Source: Isoetes taiwanensis (lineage: Eukaryota > Streptophyta > Lycopodiopsida > Isoetales > Isoetaceae). From it: DNA of 64,000 nt. The stretch is from assembly GCA_021234155.1 (NCBI GenBank), contig JAJEKV010000052.1, forward strand, positions 7,115,358 through 7,179,357, read 5' to 3'. The position numbers were made by a program, and so were the translations under genes. This document shows, piece after piece, positions 35,154 through 47,006 of this stretch. Position 1 is the first letter of the stretch, and each line of letters begins with the position of its first letter. Under the pieces are notes generated by a model. That model had not been told where the DNA came from. It worked only from the letters and a program-made list of their open reading frames with translations, and ran no database searches.

Positions 35154-35393
35154 TCAAAGTTTGATTGCCAAGGATTGGGCCTCAGATTCTTCAATATGTT
35201 TAACATCAGGCTCTAATCTTTTCTCCTGCTCCTGCAAAATTACATTATCTTTGTCCAAAAATAGGTCCTCCCTGACCTTCTTTATTTGAACATAAATGTC
35301 ATTCTTTTGTCTCTTTTTTTTCTTCATTCCATTTTCCCCCCACTTCTTTGTCCAATCTTTCAAATTCTTTATCTTCTGCACAAAGCAGGCCAT
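35154..35393 (-). pseudogene. L1-type LINE ORF2 linker fragment
   Basis: 'FVQKIKNLKDWTKKWGENG' followed by a Lys/Glu-rich helical stretch resembles the linker between endonuclease and RT in plant L1 ORF2 proteins (the 'K-L-K-x-L-K-x-x-L-K-x-W-N' pattern). It is isolated and 5'/3' incomplete. A short non-LINE coiled-coil protein is the alternative. Confidence 0.45.
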
Positions 35394-35745
35394 GGGTCTA
35401 CTATTCTAATTTTGGGATATAACTTTAAGGTGAGATGAATGGGATTAATAACCCAACATCACTTTTCAAACCAACATGATGACAATCTTGTTTGGCGTGC
35501 ACCAATAACCCATTATACCTGTCTTAGATTGTTTCCCTACATTTATAACTTGCAAACTAGCTCTTCTTACTTTCAACCCCACAAAACAATCAAGGTGTAC
35601 TTGTGTGAATCCATTGCTAGTATGATAAAACCAAACACGAGCATTTAAACTGCTAGTTCCATGTTCCGGTGGTGAGCTTCTTTGGTAGCTCGCGGGGTTC
35701 AACTCGATGGGCTCTGTCATGCATTCAGAAAGTGTTCTTGGTTAT

Positions 35746-35820
35746 TTTATAGCTCTGAATTTGTAAGGCAAGGGCATTGGTTATCTTGTTGGGGTTCGAT
35801 TCCCCAAGCTCTGCTAAAGG
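35746..35820 (+). repeat. tRNA-like sequence, possible SINE head
   Basis: TAGCTCTGAATTTGTAAGGC resembles a tRNA D-arm (A box), and TTGGGGTTCGATTCCCCAA forms a perfect T-arm with a canonical GGTTCGATTCC B box, at plausible spacing. The acceptor stem is not convincing, so it is more likely a SINE head or tRNA relic than a functional tRNA gene. Confidence 0.4.
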
Positions 35821-35965
35821 TATGCAACATTGACTTGTATAAGGACCATTACATTTGTTTTTTTAGGTGCCCGCTTATAAACGGGTCAAAATGAGGTAGT
35901 TTCTCATGGAATATTCTGAGCGATATCGCATGATCTAATGGTCACGCAAAATTGTGAGACACCCC

Positions 35966-36053
35966 AAATGATAATACACCCCAAATGTGTATTATCATTT
36001 GGCATATAGTGTGGGACACTCTGTTTGTATAAATGTATCCCACACTATATGCC
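35966..36053. repeat. Twin adjacent perfect hairpins
   Basis: Hairpin 1 is AAATGATAATACAC / GTGTATTATCATTT (35,966-35,979 with 35,987-36,000, 7-nt loop). Hairpin 2 starts at the next base: GGCATATAGTGTGGGA / TCCCACACTATATGCC (36,001-36,016 with 36,038-36,053, 21-nt loop). Both stems are perfect. It could be a MITE remnant or two nested palindromic insertions. Confidence 0.85.
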
Positions 36054-36671
36054 GGGAAAGAAATGCACGTCTAGGAAAGAATTGTAATTTCCTAAAGAAG
36101 AGCATTATTTTATTTGCCTATGATTGAAGTATCCCAAGTGCTCATGCTCCTGTCATGTATGAGATTGCTAAAGCCAAGCATTAAGACAAATACATCATTT
36201 ATGAAGGCTAATGTACATAATGTAGAGTGCAAGTTCTACAGCTTCTTTATATATGCATTCCGTCATCCTCACTACCAGCTCCATAGCATTTGTGTAATGA
36301 AGCAATCAACCACATGAATATTCAAAGCACAAAAAGAACTATAAGACCATCCGCCAAAAAGAAATGGGAAACATCCTTATGTTTTCAAGAATTGGAGCCA
36401 AAGCATGTAAATAAACTAAGTGAATCATCATACGCCAATCAATATTGGAGATCAAATGCAGCAAGGGCAAGTATTATGATTGAAAAAAAAGGACTTACAA
36501 CAATTGTGCCTTTCTTATTACAATCCAAGGAACAAATATGTCAGGAATGTTCTGCAAAATGCAAATAAAAAGAGGTAAGAATATAAATGATGATAGTTTT
36601 TTTCATGAAGCTAAAAAGAATGCACAAATTTATGGTATTGCCAATAACATGATAATAGTTAGTAAATATAC

Positions 36672-39600
36672 CTAGAGTAGGAAGGAGAAGTAGGGAAGGG
36701 TGTGCTTCGGGTTTGGACCTCCTGCAAACTTTTGCTCCTTTGTGATAAGCTGCTATTTTGGGATGTGCCAACATGCCATGACTCAAACATTGGAACAATG
36801 ATGTTTGTTGTCTAGAGTTGTGAAGTTGTTGGAGGTATGCAGATCTCAAACAATGTTTCTTAATCTGTGCACCTTCTGACGATGGCACTCTTGGTAATTC
36901 CCTTCCTTGTCTGAATAAGTAATACAATTCATGTTGACATATCAAGCAACCAAGGAGAGGTTTGCTGCCTAGACTCATGTTAAAATGGAAACAAAGATAT
37001 ATAGCACATGATAGAAAGAAGGATAAGACATGGTAGTCAATATAGGAGATTCCAACTAAGTGATGTCACAAAAACGATATGCAAAGACACAAAGTTATAT
37101 AGTACTGGAACTCCAGAGTTCCAAAATAGAAGCAAACTATTGTTTTTTTTAATGCAAGATACATTTGAAGCCGTTTAAAACACTTCTCTTTTGTGCAATC
37201 TGATGCTAATAGCAAGCCATCATTCTACCCCATATAAGATAAACACTTCTTGCAAAGTCCTCTATGCAAAAAACAAAATCTACATTTGAGATAGACAAAA
37301 AAATGATTTTCAAGGTGAAAAGGAACAGGTTGGCGTCCCTCATACAACAAAGTATCAGTCAACTCCTTAATAAAAAAACATGTTTCAATAATCAAGAACT
37401 TCCAGGCATCTTTAGTAGATACAAAAACATCATATAACTCTGCCACTACTTTAGATTCTTTAATAAAAGCTATCGTTTCTCTTATTAGGATTAAAAATTT
37501 GTAACTGCATCAAGCATGACCACAACCTAAAAGCTTCAAAACATGCATCTGCTGGGCAACAGAAAAAAATAGAGAATAACCTGATTCTTCATGCATGCAA
37601 GTATCTAGAAGCTCTGAAAATATGCACAACACCATAAAGTCTTCAGCAAGATTGATTGATAAGAGCTAAACAATAATATTGGCAAAAAGAAAAAAATAAT
37701 GGGACAAATATAATCATTTACCTGCCCATTCTGGTTTCATCCAAAAGTTCGGATTCCATGCTCTTGCATTTCAAGCTTGATGTTTGGGAAGGCAATTGAT
37801 CATAAGCAAGCAGCACAATCCCCTTTCAATGAACAAATTTTAAAAATGATAGAGAAGTAAAGCCACATGACATTTTAAGTGCTTTCTCTGCAGCGGGGAT
37901 GTGAAGCTTCAATAGCAATTGCACAACTAAGTGATTGTAGTGCAGATACAAAATCATAACAATAATGGATTCTTTCTGGGATACTTATGGCTCTATATGT
38001 GATCATAGTCCTGCACTGAATGCAAGAGAAAAAATATTCCTGTATAAGTCGCAAAAAACTACAATACTTAGCGTGATTTATTGACAGAAGCGTACATTCT
38101 TACTTGGAGGTTAGTTAACCTCAATACTCGTGGATTCTTATGATACTTATGGTGTAGATGTGCCCATTGTCCTGCATTGAATGCAAGAAAGAAAATATTC
38201 CTGTCTAAATCGCAAACAATTTGCAGAACATGCTACTCACAAATAATTCAGAAATGTTGCATTATAAAACTAGCATAGCTCACCAACTTATAATGGTACT
38301 GAAGACCCTGCTTTTCCATGACGTGAAAAAACGACCATGCAATTTACTTTTATAGTGCCAACCAGCTCTATGTATATGTACACAGCTATAATGTTGCAAT
38401 TTTGCACTCTATTACTCCACATTTCAAGTGTAGCAACTACACATTAAAGGACAGACCCTCATATGCTCATGAATACACAAACATAACTTTGGAAAGGTTG
38501 AATGGATGTCTGAACTGACCAGATCTATATTGAAGGCACTAAGCATCCTCTTTGCAAAATTGTCTATAATAGAAAAACTGCCCATTGAGTCAAATAGAAA
38601 AAATCTAAATGGAGAATCTCCTTTTGATGTGGATTTGGCAAGCCGTACACCTGTCTAAGCCACTCCTTGACCCAGAAAGTGCTTAGATTAACACTGGAGC
38701 GGGAGCTGCTATTATGACATCAACCACAACACTCTAAACAACAGAAAAAACATGAGGGAAATCGCCTTGAATGACAACAGACAACCACAATAATATGAGA
38801 TGAGAATAACAATGTTAAAACACTTATTATATGGGCATTTGGATAATGTATGATATATGGATTTTATAGACCACACTCCTTTGCTTAATTCCTCCACCTA
38901 AGACTGCAATAAGGTCCATCATACAAAAAAAAAAGAACGCAGTATCTGACATAAAAAAAAGATTTTAATTGTTACAAACATCAGAATAGCTCAAACCACG
39001 TTGCACCTGGTATATATCAAAGACCAACAATAACCAGATAAAACATGTAACAAGAGCAAAGTAGTCTACAGAAGAGCGACCGCATTGTTCAAAACAATAA
39101 TCCCAAAATATTCATGTCTTATCTGATGCATTTTAGCATAGGAGATTTTGCTTGAGAGAATTTCATTAAGAAAGCAATCTGAATTACATACGACATAGAA
39201 AAGCACTATTGCAAGGACATTGTCAAACTGCTTATCAACAAAAATTAATCCAGATTCAGATGCATTATAGCAGCGTCTAAGTATGTTAAAAGGTAGAAGG
39301 AATAGGTTGAACAAAACTACTACAAGCCTATAAATATGAATCCTACTTGAGCAAAGTCTGCAATTTAGACCATGGAATACCTGAGAGATATCACAAACTA
39401 CAATTGAAGAAAAATTCTGCTAGTATAGTTTCAAAAACTTCCTGCATAAGCAAACTAAATGCAAGTTTTGTCCCTTGAACCAAAAATCCGAAAATAGATT
39501 GCAGCTGGCCTTTTGAGAGAGTACCAAACCAATAATAGCATGCGATCTTGAAAAAAAGACACAAATCAAAGCTGCATACCTTTTCTTACACTCAGGTTGT

Positions 39601-40132
39601 GCTGATGTTTGATTCTACTAGGACTTCTTTGCAAAACCGGCTCCAGAAAGTAATCAAGTTGACCAAAGAATCCTTCCATCTAGCAGTCTCCTCTGTACAA
39701 GAATGGATCGTTTCTGCTGAGGAAAGGAACATGCGACTTAAATTGACCTGGTAAGTCCATGTTCACGTCCAATGCAAACGAAATAAGATGCGGAACATCC
39801 AATGACCTAATACTTGAGAAAAATATGCAATTCAAATTATGGAATAAAAATGAAGCAGACGGATCAACAAAGCTCGTCTCAACTCTAGCCATATGCAAAA
39901 ACAATGTATGAGCCTCAAACAAAGACATTAAAGACCTCCAAATATGTGGGCACTGACAAATTCTAATGACAAAGCTAAGGTTCCGGCATGCTGCAACAAA
40001 ATCAAAGCGAAATTGTATGGAGATAGTAAGAATAAAACTACCTTTTTTTGTCCTCCACGCATCTCCTATGCCGCCATCCTCAAAATTTGGTCCCATAAAA
40101 ACCTTAGGAAAATTAATTAAGAAAAATTCCAA
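36672..40132 (-). CDS. Putative multi-exon gene, function not recognised
   Basis: Several minus-strand open segments have canonical borders. The best are 38654-38520 (45 codons, 'SPFRFFLFDSMGSFSIIDNF'), 37822-37732 ('GIVLLAYDQLPSQTSSLKCK', donor GGCAG|GTAAAT) and 36964-36672 ('PLLGCLICQHELYYLFRQGR', donor CTCTAG|GTATAT). The last two join in frame. Less certain exons are ~38,015-37,880 ('SIPERIHYCYDFVSALQSLS'), ~39,320-39,066 ('LLPFNILRRCYNASESGLIF'), ~39,740-39,600 ('SSAETIHSCTEETARWKDSL') and ~40,050-39,840 ('CRNLSFVIRICQCPHIWRSL'). The mixed Leu/Phe/Cys composition suggests a helical protein. Start and end are not established and some junctions meet stops, so it could be a decayed gene. 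I cannot name a family. Confidence 0.45.
37968..38220. repeat. Local direct duplication (~90 bp)
   Basis: The segment at ~37,968-38,056 (GGATTCTTTCTGGGATACTT ... CTGCACTGAATGCAAGAG ... AATATTCCTG) recurs diverged at ~38,132-38,220. The first copy overlaps an exon-like stretch and the second is intronic, so the duplication may include a former exon edge. Confidence 0.7.
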
Positions 40133-40149
40133 AAAAAACCAAATTTAAA

Positions 40150-41010
40150 AAAATAGATAGGTACTAAATTCCTAGATTATCACATAGTTAATAATGTCAA
40201 TGGATGCCATGGAAAATTTTAAGCACCTTATATTTTTTCTAAGTGAAGTAAATTGGTCATTCCTTATTTAATTTAACTATTGGAGTGAAGTCTGGAATGG
40301 CCATTTCTGCTATTTTTTTCACAACGCAAGTCTAACCCAGGAGATTTCTTCTTCAACTTTTTAGCGCTTGAAGTGGCCAAATTTAGACAAACAACAAATT
40401 TAGATGGCAATCTACTAGTAATTTGATTTGAACACTAAATAATATGCTCATATAAATATAACAAGTTAGTTGAAAGACCCACGGAAGAATATTCTTTTGC
40501 CACCAGAGTTCAAGAATACTTGTTTACCAAAAATCATTATAATTTATGATCGATATTACTACTATGAATAGGTTTTGTTAGTCAATACAGGTGTTGATAG
40601 ACATCCTCGAGAATATGACAGTCATTATTATGTAGGGAATGGTCCTATGGTAAAAATGGCCATTTTGTTCGCCAATATCCTTCATTCATGGAACTCAAAT
40701 AGCAAATATATTAATATGTCCCAAATTACAAAATAATGAATTGGCCATTCCAATCCTTTATCTGCCAATTTACTGCTACGAAATGGCGAATCTGCACCTA
40801 CTACATAGCTAACTCATTCTACTCTGGCCGCCCAGAGGATTTTCCAGAATAGCTGATTTGGGGCCATATGCCCGCCCCGACCACTAAAATTTTTTATGAT
40901 AATTGTTGTCAACTATGCCTCAACTGATATTAGAAAAAAATGTAGATTTGGGGAGGTTTTGGCCGAAATATAAAGAAGCCAATAATATAACATGTAAATC
41001 ATAGTTTAGC
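40150..41010. other. AT-rich intergenic, nothing recognised
   Basis: No supported gene or element border. It lies upstream of the L1 5' end. Confidence 0.5.
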
Positions 41011-41269
41011 TGAATGAAAATTGGGCGGTCGGGGTTCTGACGACGAAACTTTGATCGACGATTTCTCTCTTATCTGGTGTCAGATTTCGGCGTGCTTGGG
41101 CTCCTTGGAAAGCTTGCTCTGAGCTCTTTACGAAGATGTATAGCATCAGCTGTTTTGCATGTGGCTTGTTGCCGCAAATAGCTGATTTCTGGACTAGTTC
41201 GGATGTCATGGTCCTGCCAGACAGGCTGATGGGGGATCGATTGAGCCTCATGGCTTGGGGCTGAAGCCA

Positions 41270-42850
41270 AGGGAGATGGCGAGGAGGAAGAATCCTCCGG
41301 TAAAGGGGAAGGGCACGGGTCTCGGCATGCATGAAGAGGCGCGGGCTGTAGGAAGTGGCATGCAATTGGTGGCAGGGATGAGGGAGCTCTTGGAATCCCC
41401 TTCGGCTGAGAGGTATGTGGATTGCTCTTCCTCTCAATTTAATTATGAGACCCCAGTAGATTGTGTTTTGGAGACTCCGGTATTGATTCCATTAAGCATG
41501 CCCCCTTTGGAAACTGGATCTGTGATGCCCTCTTCCCTGCTTGGGAAGAGACCTCTTCTAGGGTGCAAGTAGCTGATGTGCCTCCTGGAGTGCCCCTGGA
41601 TACCTCTCAGGGTGCCAGGGCGGCAACCCCAACTCCTGTGCACCCAGTCTGGCGGAGAATGACACTGTTGCTCGCATCACTCGGCCGGGGTTTTCAGATT
41701 GGATCAAGCGCAAGGCTCCAGAGTGTAGGACTGCCCGTGTTCAAGAGGCTCTGAAATTTGTGGAGGGTCATCACTCTGTTGACCTGCAGGCAGCTCTTCC
41801 AGAGACTCCATGGATAGATATTGATCATACCAGACATGTTCAGACCATTGAGAATCTAGTTTCTTTTTTTTTTTTTATTGAAGGCATGGTTGGTGGGACT
41901 TGCACCCACCCACGTCTCCCACCCGATGGTAGCCAGTGGGTTTTGAACCCTGGTGGGGATCACCCCAATCCAAGGCCTTACCACTAGACCACCACCGCGA
42001 TGGGCCATTGAGAATCTAGTTTCATTTGCGGTATTGGGATACTTCACGGGTTACATATTGGACATGAGGAGGTTTAGCTCTTGGCTTGCCGGACATCTGA
42101 GGCGGATTGGTTTGCCCAGGTATCAGTCTCTGAAATTCCTACCAAATAATTTCTTCATAATCATGTTTGAGGCTGAGTCTTCCGTGCGGCAATTGGTTAG
42201 TCGGGGGTGGACACTTTGGGTGAATCTTATGTGTTGTATCAGTATTATACTCCGGCAATGTCCACCAGTTCTTTGACAGCGGTTAAAATCCCGTGTTGGT
42301 TCCAGATTCAGGATCTTCCTCCTGATCTGATGGTGCCTGATTTCTTGGTTTCTATGCCTAATGGCCTGGGTGTATATTTGACTCATTTTATTGTGCAGGT
42401 CCTCAAGATCTGTGTTGCTCTGCTGCTGCGGCTGTGCCCACTTCTCTTCGGTCGCGTAGTGGTCCTGGCATTTTCTCTTCGATTGAAGCTTTTGAATGGC
42501 TCTGAGATCCGGCGGATGTTTCCATCTATTGTGCTACCATCGACCACGGTGATGATCTGTTGGTCTTTGGTGATGTGGTAGGGGTTGCGGGTGCTTACGC
42601 AGGGGCTCGGGATTCCTCTGTTCACGAGGCAGCAGGTGAGAGGACTCGTGGTGCGATGAGTGGAGTTGGGACGAGGTGGTGTGGTTGGGAGAGATGGTGT
42701 GGGGCGAGTAGGGGGAGCTTGCTGGCTGGCCGCCCATTGGATGGCGGGGCTAGGGGACGTGGTGGCTCAGGGAAGGGCTCAGATGATTTGGTTGTGGCTA
42801 GGTCTGATCTGTGGGAGGGGCTGGTGATCCTGCTGGGGATGTCCCGGTAG
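41270..42850 (+). pseudogene. L1 ORF1 (gag-like), split by a SINE
   Basis: The frame runs through 'VDLQAALPETPWIDIDHTRH', is interrupted by the SINE at 41,864-42,004, and resumes with 'AVLGYFTGYILDMRRFSSWL'. Then come 'RYQSLKFLPNNFFIIMFE' and 'CWFQIQDLPPDLMVPDF', which match the N-terminal RNA-binding-like domain (DUF4283 type) of plant L1 ORF1 proteins. I did not find a CCHC knuckle in the Gly-rich C-terminal part. Frameshifts occur before 41,760 and after ~42,230. Confidence 0.65.
41864..42004 (-). mobile_element. tRNA-derived SINE inserted in L1 ORF1
   Basis: A minus-strand 141-bp element with a 19-bp perfect target duplication beginning CCATTGAGAATC (41,845-41,863 and 42,005-42,023). Its head reads GGTGGTGGTCTAGTGGTAAG (A box) and GGGTTCAAAACCC (B-box region), and it ends in an A tract (T run at 41,864-41,876). 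The pol III boxes at tRNA spacing plus tail and duplication make this a complete SINE. The parental tRNA is not determined. Confidence 0.9.
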
Positions 42851-43097
42851 CGGTATGTGTTGAGCATGAGGTGGTTGGAGCAGCCCGGTTGGAGGTAGAG
42901 ACTAGAGAGACTAGTGTGGCCCATGACTCTATGGAGGTGCCTGGGGGACTTCCAACACGTGTTGGAAGTGGAATGTCACGTAGAGCGGTTGTGGGTCACA
43001 TTGTTGTGATTAATCCTCTGGCTCTAGATGATGACTCTGTGGAGTGGGCTGATGGCCTGGTGAGTAGGCATGTGGGGCTGGACACTTCTCCTCCGGG

Positions 43098-43770
43098 ATG
43101 AATAGGTCGATCCTTAGTTGGAATGTGGGGGGTGCGGTCCTCTAGTAGTAAGAGGGCCGTGTTTTTTGGCACGCCGGCAGATTCGTCCCCGATCTTGTTT
43201 GCATTCAGGAGCATAAATGTCACAGGGGTGATATGTCCAGGCTCATGAATATGGTTGGTAGGCAGTTTGTCTCTATTGCTTCTTCTTCTGGACGGACTAG
43301 TGGGGGTACTCTTATTGCTTGGAGGATGGATGTGCGGTCCATTACTCTACATGCTTGAACAAGTTTGGTGGGTGGGCAATAATTAAGTGGTTGGAGGGAG
43401 GGCAAGAGTGGGGGATTGTTAATGTTTATGCCCCTAATCAGCCTTCTCAGCGGGGTGCTTTATGGGCCACAGTCCGGAATAAGTTGCGAGCCCTTGGTGG
43501 GTTGCAGATCGCTTGGTTGCTGTTAGGGGACTTCAATGTGGTAAAGCGAGTAGAGGATTGCTCAGTTGGAACCCGGGTTGTGCATGGGTTTGAAAGGGAC
43601 CGATGGTCCGTTTGTTGCGGGATTTGGCCTTGGTTGAGGTCCACAGGGACTTGTCGTTCACCCTATTGTAATAGGCAGATTAGTGCGGGCGGACGTATGC
43701 TAGGCATGACGGTGCTATGCTTCCCCATGCGCCTTGGATGGTGTGCCCTCTTTGCACCGGAGTAACATTC
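43098..43770 (+). pseudogene. L1 ORF2 endonuclease domain
   Basis: It starts 'MNRSILSWNVGG' (first EN motif with the catalytic Asn), then in shifted frames 'CIQEHKCHRGDMS' (catalytic Glu) and 'SSGRTSGGTLIAW'. Then comes 'EWGIVNVYAPNQPSQRGA' and 'IAWLLLGDFNVVKRVEDCS' (GDFN motif). These are the APE-type endonuclease boxes that nick the target for priming. At least two frameshifts are present. The later SDH-type box lies in the decayed stretch after 43,770. Confidence 0.8.
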
Positions 43771-44241
43771 GTCTACCTCCATTTCTGATCATTACCCTCG
43801 GGTTGTGTCCGGTCGAGGTCGGTTGCCCTCGGCCCTCTAGGGGCGGTGTTCCGTTTGAACACCCGGCTTACGGCTATTGCGGTTTTTCGGCCCGATCTGC
43901 GGGAGTTGTGACTTGATACCTTTTCATCTCACGAAGGGTATATGCGGTATGGTGCTGCGTTGGCGGGGTGGCGTTTTGCCAAGGCCTTTGGTAGGCGGCA
44001 TGTAATGCGGCGAGGAGGCGGGGAGTTGCATGGTCTCTATCGGGGAGTTGGAAGATTCGGACCTTGACCTCCCGATGGCATTAGGGGAGAATCGCGGTGT
44101 TGCAGCGTATTGTTGCTCTGGAGCGGGTTAAAGTCGAGGAGGCGTGTGTGAAGCGGCCTTACAGTTGAAGGAGGGGGACACAAGTTCGTCGGTGTTCTTG
44201 AGGCGGCTAAGCGTGGCGATATCAAAGATCTATGGCGTCCC

Positions 44242-45561
44242 TTGCTTTGCCTGATGGCCGAACTTTGGAGGATCCCGCTGATTTGCAGAGGTATGTGCAT
44301 GCTCATTTCTCGAGGTTTTTCGCAACGCACTCTTCCCTATGAGCGAGGAGATCACGGGGGGCTTGTTTTTGGGGTCATTAAGCCATCTATTCGCCTCACC
44401 CGGCGTGAGAGCTTGGAGCAAGAGCTCTCCAGAGAGGATTTAGCGGAGGCATGTATGTGCATGGCTAAGGATAAATGTCCTGGGCTGGATGGCATCCCTG
44501 TGGAGTTCTTTCAGTCTTATTGGGAGTGGGCTGGTGAGTCTGTGTACCAGGTGTATCTTGAGTTGCTGCAGTCTTCTCAAATGGATAGGATCTTGAATAC
44601 CGTATGCATTTCCTTGATTCATAAGATTAAGCAGCCTTCTACTATTAATGATTGGAGGCCTATCTCCTTGTTGTCCTCTGTGTATAAGATTATTGCGAAA
44701 GCCCTGACAGAGAAGTTGAAGCCGGTGTTGACTTCTTCCATTAGTAAGGTGCAGTCTGGGTTTGTTCCTGGGAGGAACATTTTGACTAATGTTGCCGTGG
44801 CTTATGAGGGCCTTTATTAGGCCAGGAGAACAGGTCAAGGCATTGCCTATCTTAAGCTTGACTTTGCCAAAGCTTACGATAGTGTCCGTTGGGAGTTCTT
44901 GTCTACCATGATGTTAGCGTTGGGCTGTGGTCCACGCTTTACAGAGACAGTCATGAAGCTGCATAGGTCAGCAAGGGCTATGGTGGTGTGTCAGGGTGAA
45001 CCCTCCGCCTTTTTCTCCTTAGGCAGAGGGGGGTGCCCTTTGGCGCCGATTTTGTTTACGATTGTGGCGGAGGCACTGTCTCAGTTGTTTTTGGCTGCAG
45101 TGGAGGAGGGGGTGGTGGATGGGCTTCGGATGCAGGATGGTAGCCAGCAGATTATTAACCAGTTCGCCGATGACACTTTCCTCTTCTTGGTGGCAGAAGA
45201 GAGGAATTTGCGGAATGTGAAGGGTTTGCTGGATACTTTCTCCTTGGCCTCGGGCATTCTTCTGAATTGGGGTAAATGCTCCGCATTATGGGTCCAGCTG
45301 ACTCCGCCTCCCCCTTGTTTGGCTCTATTCCCTTGGAAGGTGCTTCAAGGTAATGTGTGTACTAAGCTGTTGGGTATTCCCTTTGGAGGGGATGTTTCCA
45401 TGGGGAGGGTGTGGGATGAGATTTTGCAGGGGTTGCAGAAACACCTCAATTGGTGGAAGGGTAGCAAGTTGTCCATGGCAGGTAGGATCACTATTGCCAA
45501 GTCAGTACTTTGTAGCACTCATGTGTATACAACATCTGCGATGTTAGCTCCCCGAGGGTAA
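44242..45561 (+). pseudogene. L1 ORF2 reverse transcriptase
   Basis: One reading frame covers RT with a single internal TAG near 44,818. Motifs in order: 'DKCPGLDGIPVEFFQSYW', 'CISLIHKIKQPSTINDWRPI', 'SLLSSVYKIIAKAL', 'QSGFVPGRNILTNV', 'YLKLDFAKAYDSVRW' (first catalytic Asp), 'GRGGCPLAPILFTIVAE' and 'NQFADDTFLFL' (catalytic FADD). After the stop codon the frame is open for more than 240 codons. The upstream part (43,770-44,240) is GC-rich and scrambled by frameshifts. Confidence 0.9.
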
Positions 45562-45571
45562 GATCTGGGCT

Positions 45572-46830
45572 TTGGATAAGATTGTTCGAAATTTTGTGTG
45601 GGGCGGGGATGATAAAGGGGCGGTTGTTAAAGTGGCTTGGTGGAAGTATCTCCGTCCCTGGGAGGATGGGGGCTTGACCATTCTGGATTTGGCACTGCAT
45701 AGTAAGGTGTTGGTCTCCAAGTTTGTTTGGAGCATTGCAGGATGGAGCATCTTCTCGGTCTTGGGTATTTGTTGTTGCAGATCTCTTCGCCATTGTGTGG
45801 CATTTGGGAAGCCGCGTGCGTGCATGTGGAGTTGCCACAGGCCTTTGTTGTATGGTCTCAGGCCTTTCCCACATGCATCCCTTTTCTCCACGGGGTGTTG
45901 CGGGCTTGGGATCATGTGCGTGTGCTCTTCCGGCTAGATTATGCCTCGGTTTATCACCACTCCTCCTTTCTTGTGGGTTCCTCTACCCCTAGCACTTGCC
46001 CTTGGCGCCACCAGGTGCATGCTCGGGACCTTGAGCCGTTGGAGGCGAGCTGTTGTGCTCACCTTGGAGGATTGGTATTGGGGTGGTCAGCTAGCCGTGG
46101 GAGTTCTTCGAGCTCGCTTTAGCCGAGGGGCCAGGAGCTATCACGGGAACAAGTGGCGGGGAGTATTCCGCTACACATACCTATAGTCCCTTAGGATGAT
46201 GTGGTGGTGCGGGTTTGGAGGGTTCATCCAGGATGTTGTGTCTTCTTGTTTTGTGTGGTCTTGTTACCGGGGGTCTTTGGCTATTCATGACACCTTTGCC
46301 CCCTTCCAGGCAAGTGGTCTCTGTAGCTTAGGGTTCTCGATGGCTTCGGTTTGGGCGTGGACATGGAGCTCACTTCCCCCCAGAAGGTTAGGGTGCTTAC
46401 GTGGCGGTGGTGCAGTTGTATCTGGGTGAATGCCCTTGTGAGTCGGTTTAAGCCCGGTGTGAGCCCTCTACGCCCTTGTTGTGGCCTTCATCGTGAGGCT
46501 GTGGAGCATTATGCGGTTCTATGCCCTCACTTGCTTGTTTGCACGGGATTGGGTTAGGGCTCTGTTCGGGTGAGATTGACTAGTCGGTGATTCTTTGCTT
46601 CATGTGTATCACGGTGCTTGGCGCTCTTGCGGCGACAAGCCTTGCATCTGTATGCGTGGCTTGGTTGGTGTGGCTGATTTGGAAGGCGGCGATTGTGGAT
46701 CTTCGAGGGGGATTGGTGACCTTGACCTCTCGATTCCTCGACTTCGGTACAAGCTATTTCAAAGCTTTACGTGTGTTCGGGATTAGTAGAAGCGGAAGTT
46801 TGCCATTTGGCGGGACTTCTTGGGTGTTGT
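45572..46830 (+). pseudogene. L1 ORF2 C-terminal region
   Basis: After 'GRITIAKSVL' at the end of the RT block, the sequence continues as 'VRNFVWGGDDKGAVVKVAWW' and 'LTILDLALHSKVLVSKFVW', the well-known post-RT region of plant L1. Further on, broken frames contain 'LRPCCGLHREAVEHYAVLCP', a zf-RVT-like Cys/His motif (about 46,465-46,530). No RNase H is recognised. Confidence 0.7.
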
Positions 46831-47006
46831 AGATGGTGATGGTCGGTTTTTATGCAATGAGAGAGTTGCTTGATTTTTTACGTGAGTTTGTTGTGGAGTG
46901 TCGAGGTATCGCTGTCTCTTTGGGGCAGTTCTCCTTCCTCCTCACTTGCTTTGTAACATTACCATTCTTTTAATATATTGATGACACAGTTCTTCAAAAA
47001 AAAAAT

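Larger units (their letters stand above)
41030..47006 (+). mobile_element. Near full-length plant L1-type LINE
   Basis: 5' UTR-like sequence from ~41,030, ORF1 (about 41,270-42,850), ORF2 (from the ATG at 43,098: endonuclease, RT, C-terminal Cys/His motif), then a 3' UTR ending in a poly(A) run (46,997-47,006) after TTGATGACACAGTTCTTC. The order and motifs are those of plant L1 elements. Stops and frameshifts occur in both ORFs and a SINE interrupts ORF1, so it is inactive. Possible degraded target duplication: CCAATAATATAACAT (~40,990) versus CCAATATCATAAACA (~47,008), not identical. Confidence 0.88.

Noticed and set aside
35746-35820. Functional tRNA gene
   Set aside because: The T-arm and B box are good, but the acceptor stem and anticodon arm do not fold convincingly. 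A SINE head or relic is more likely.
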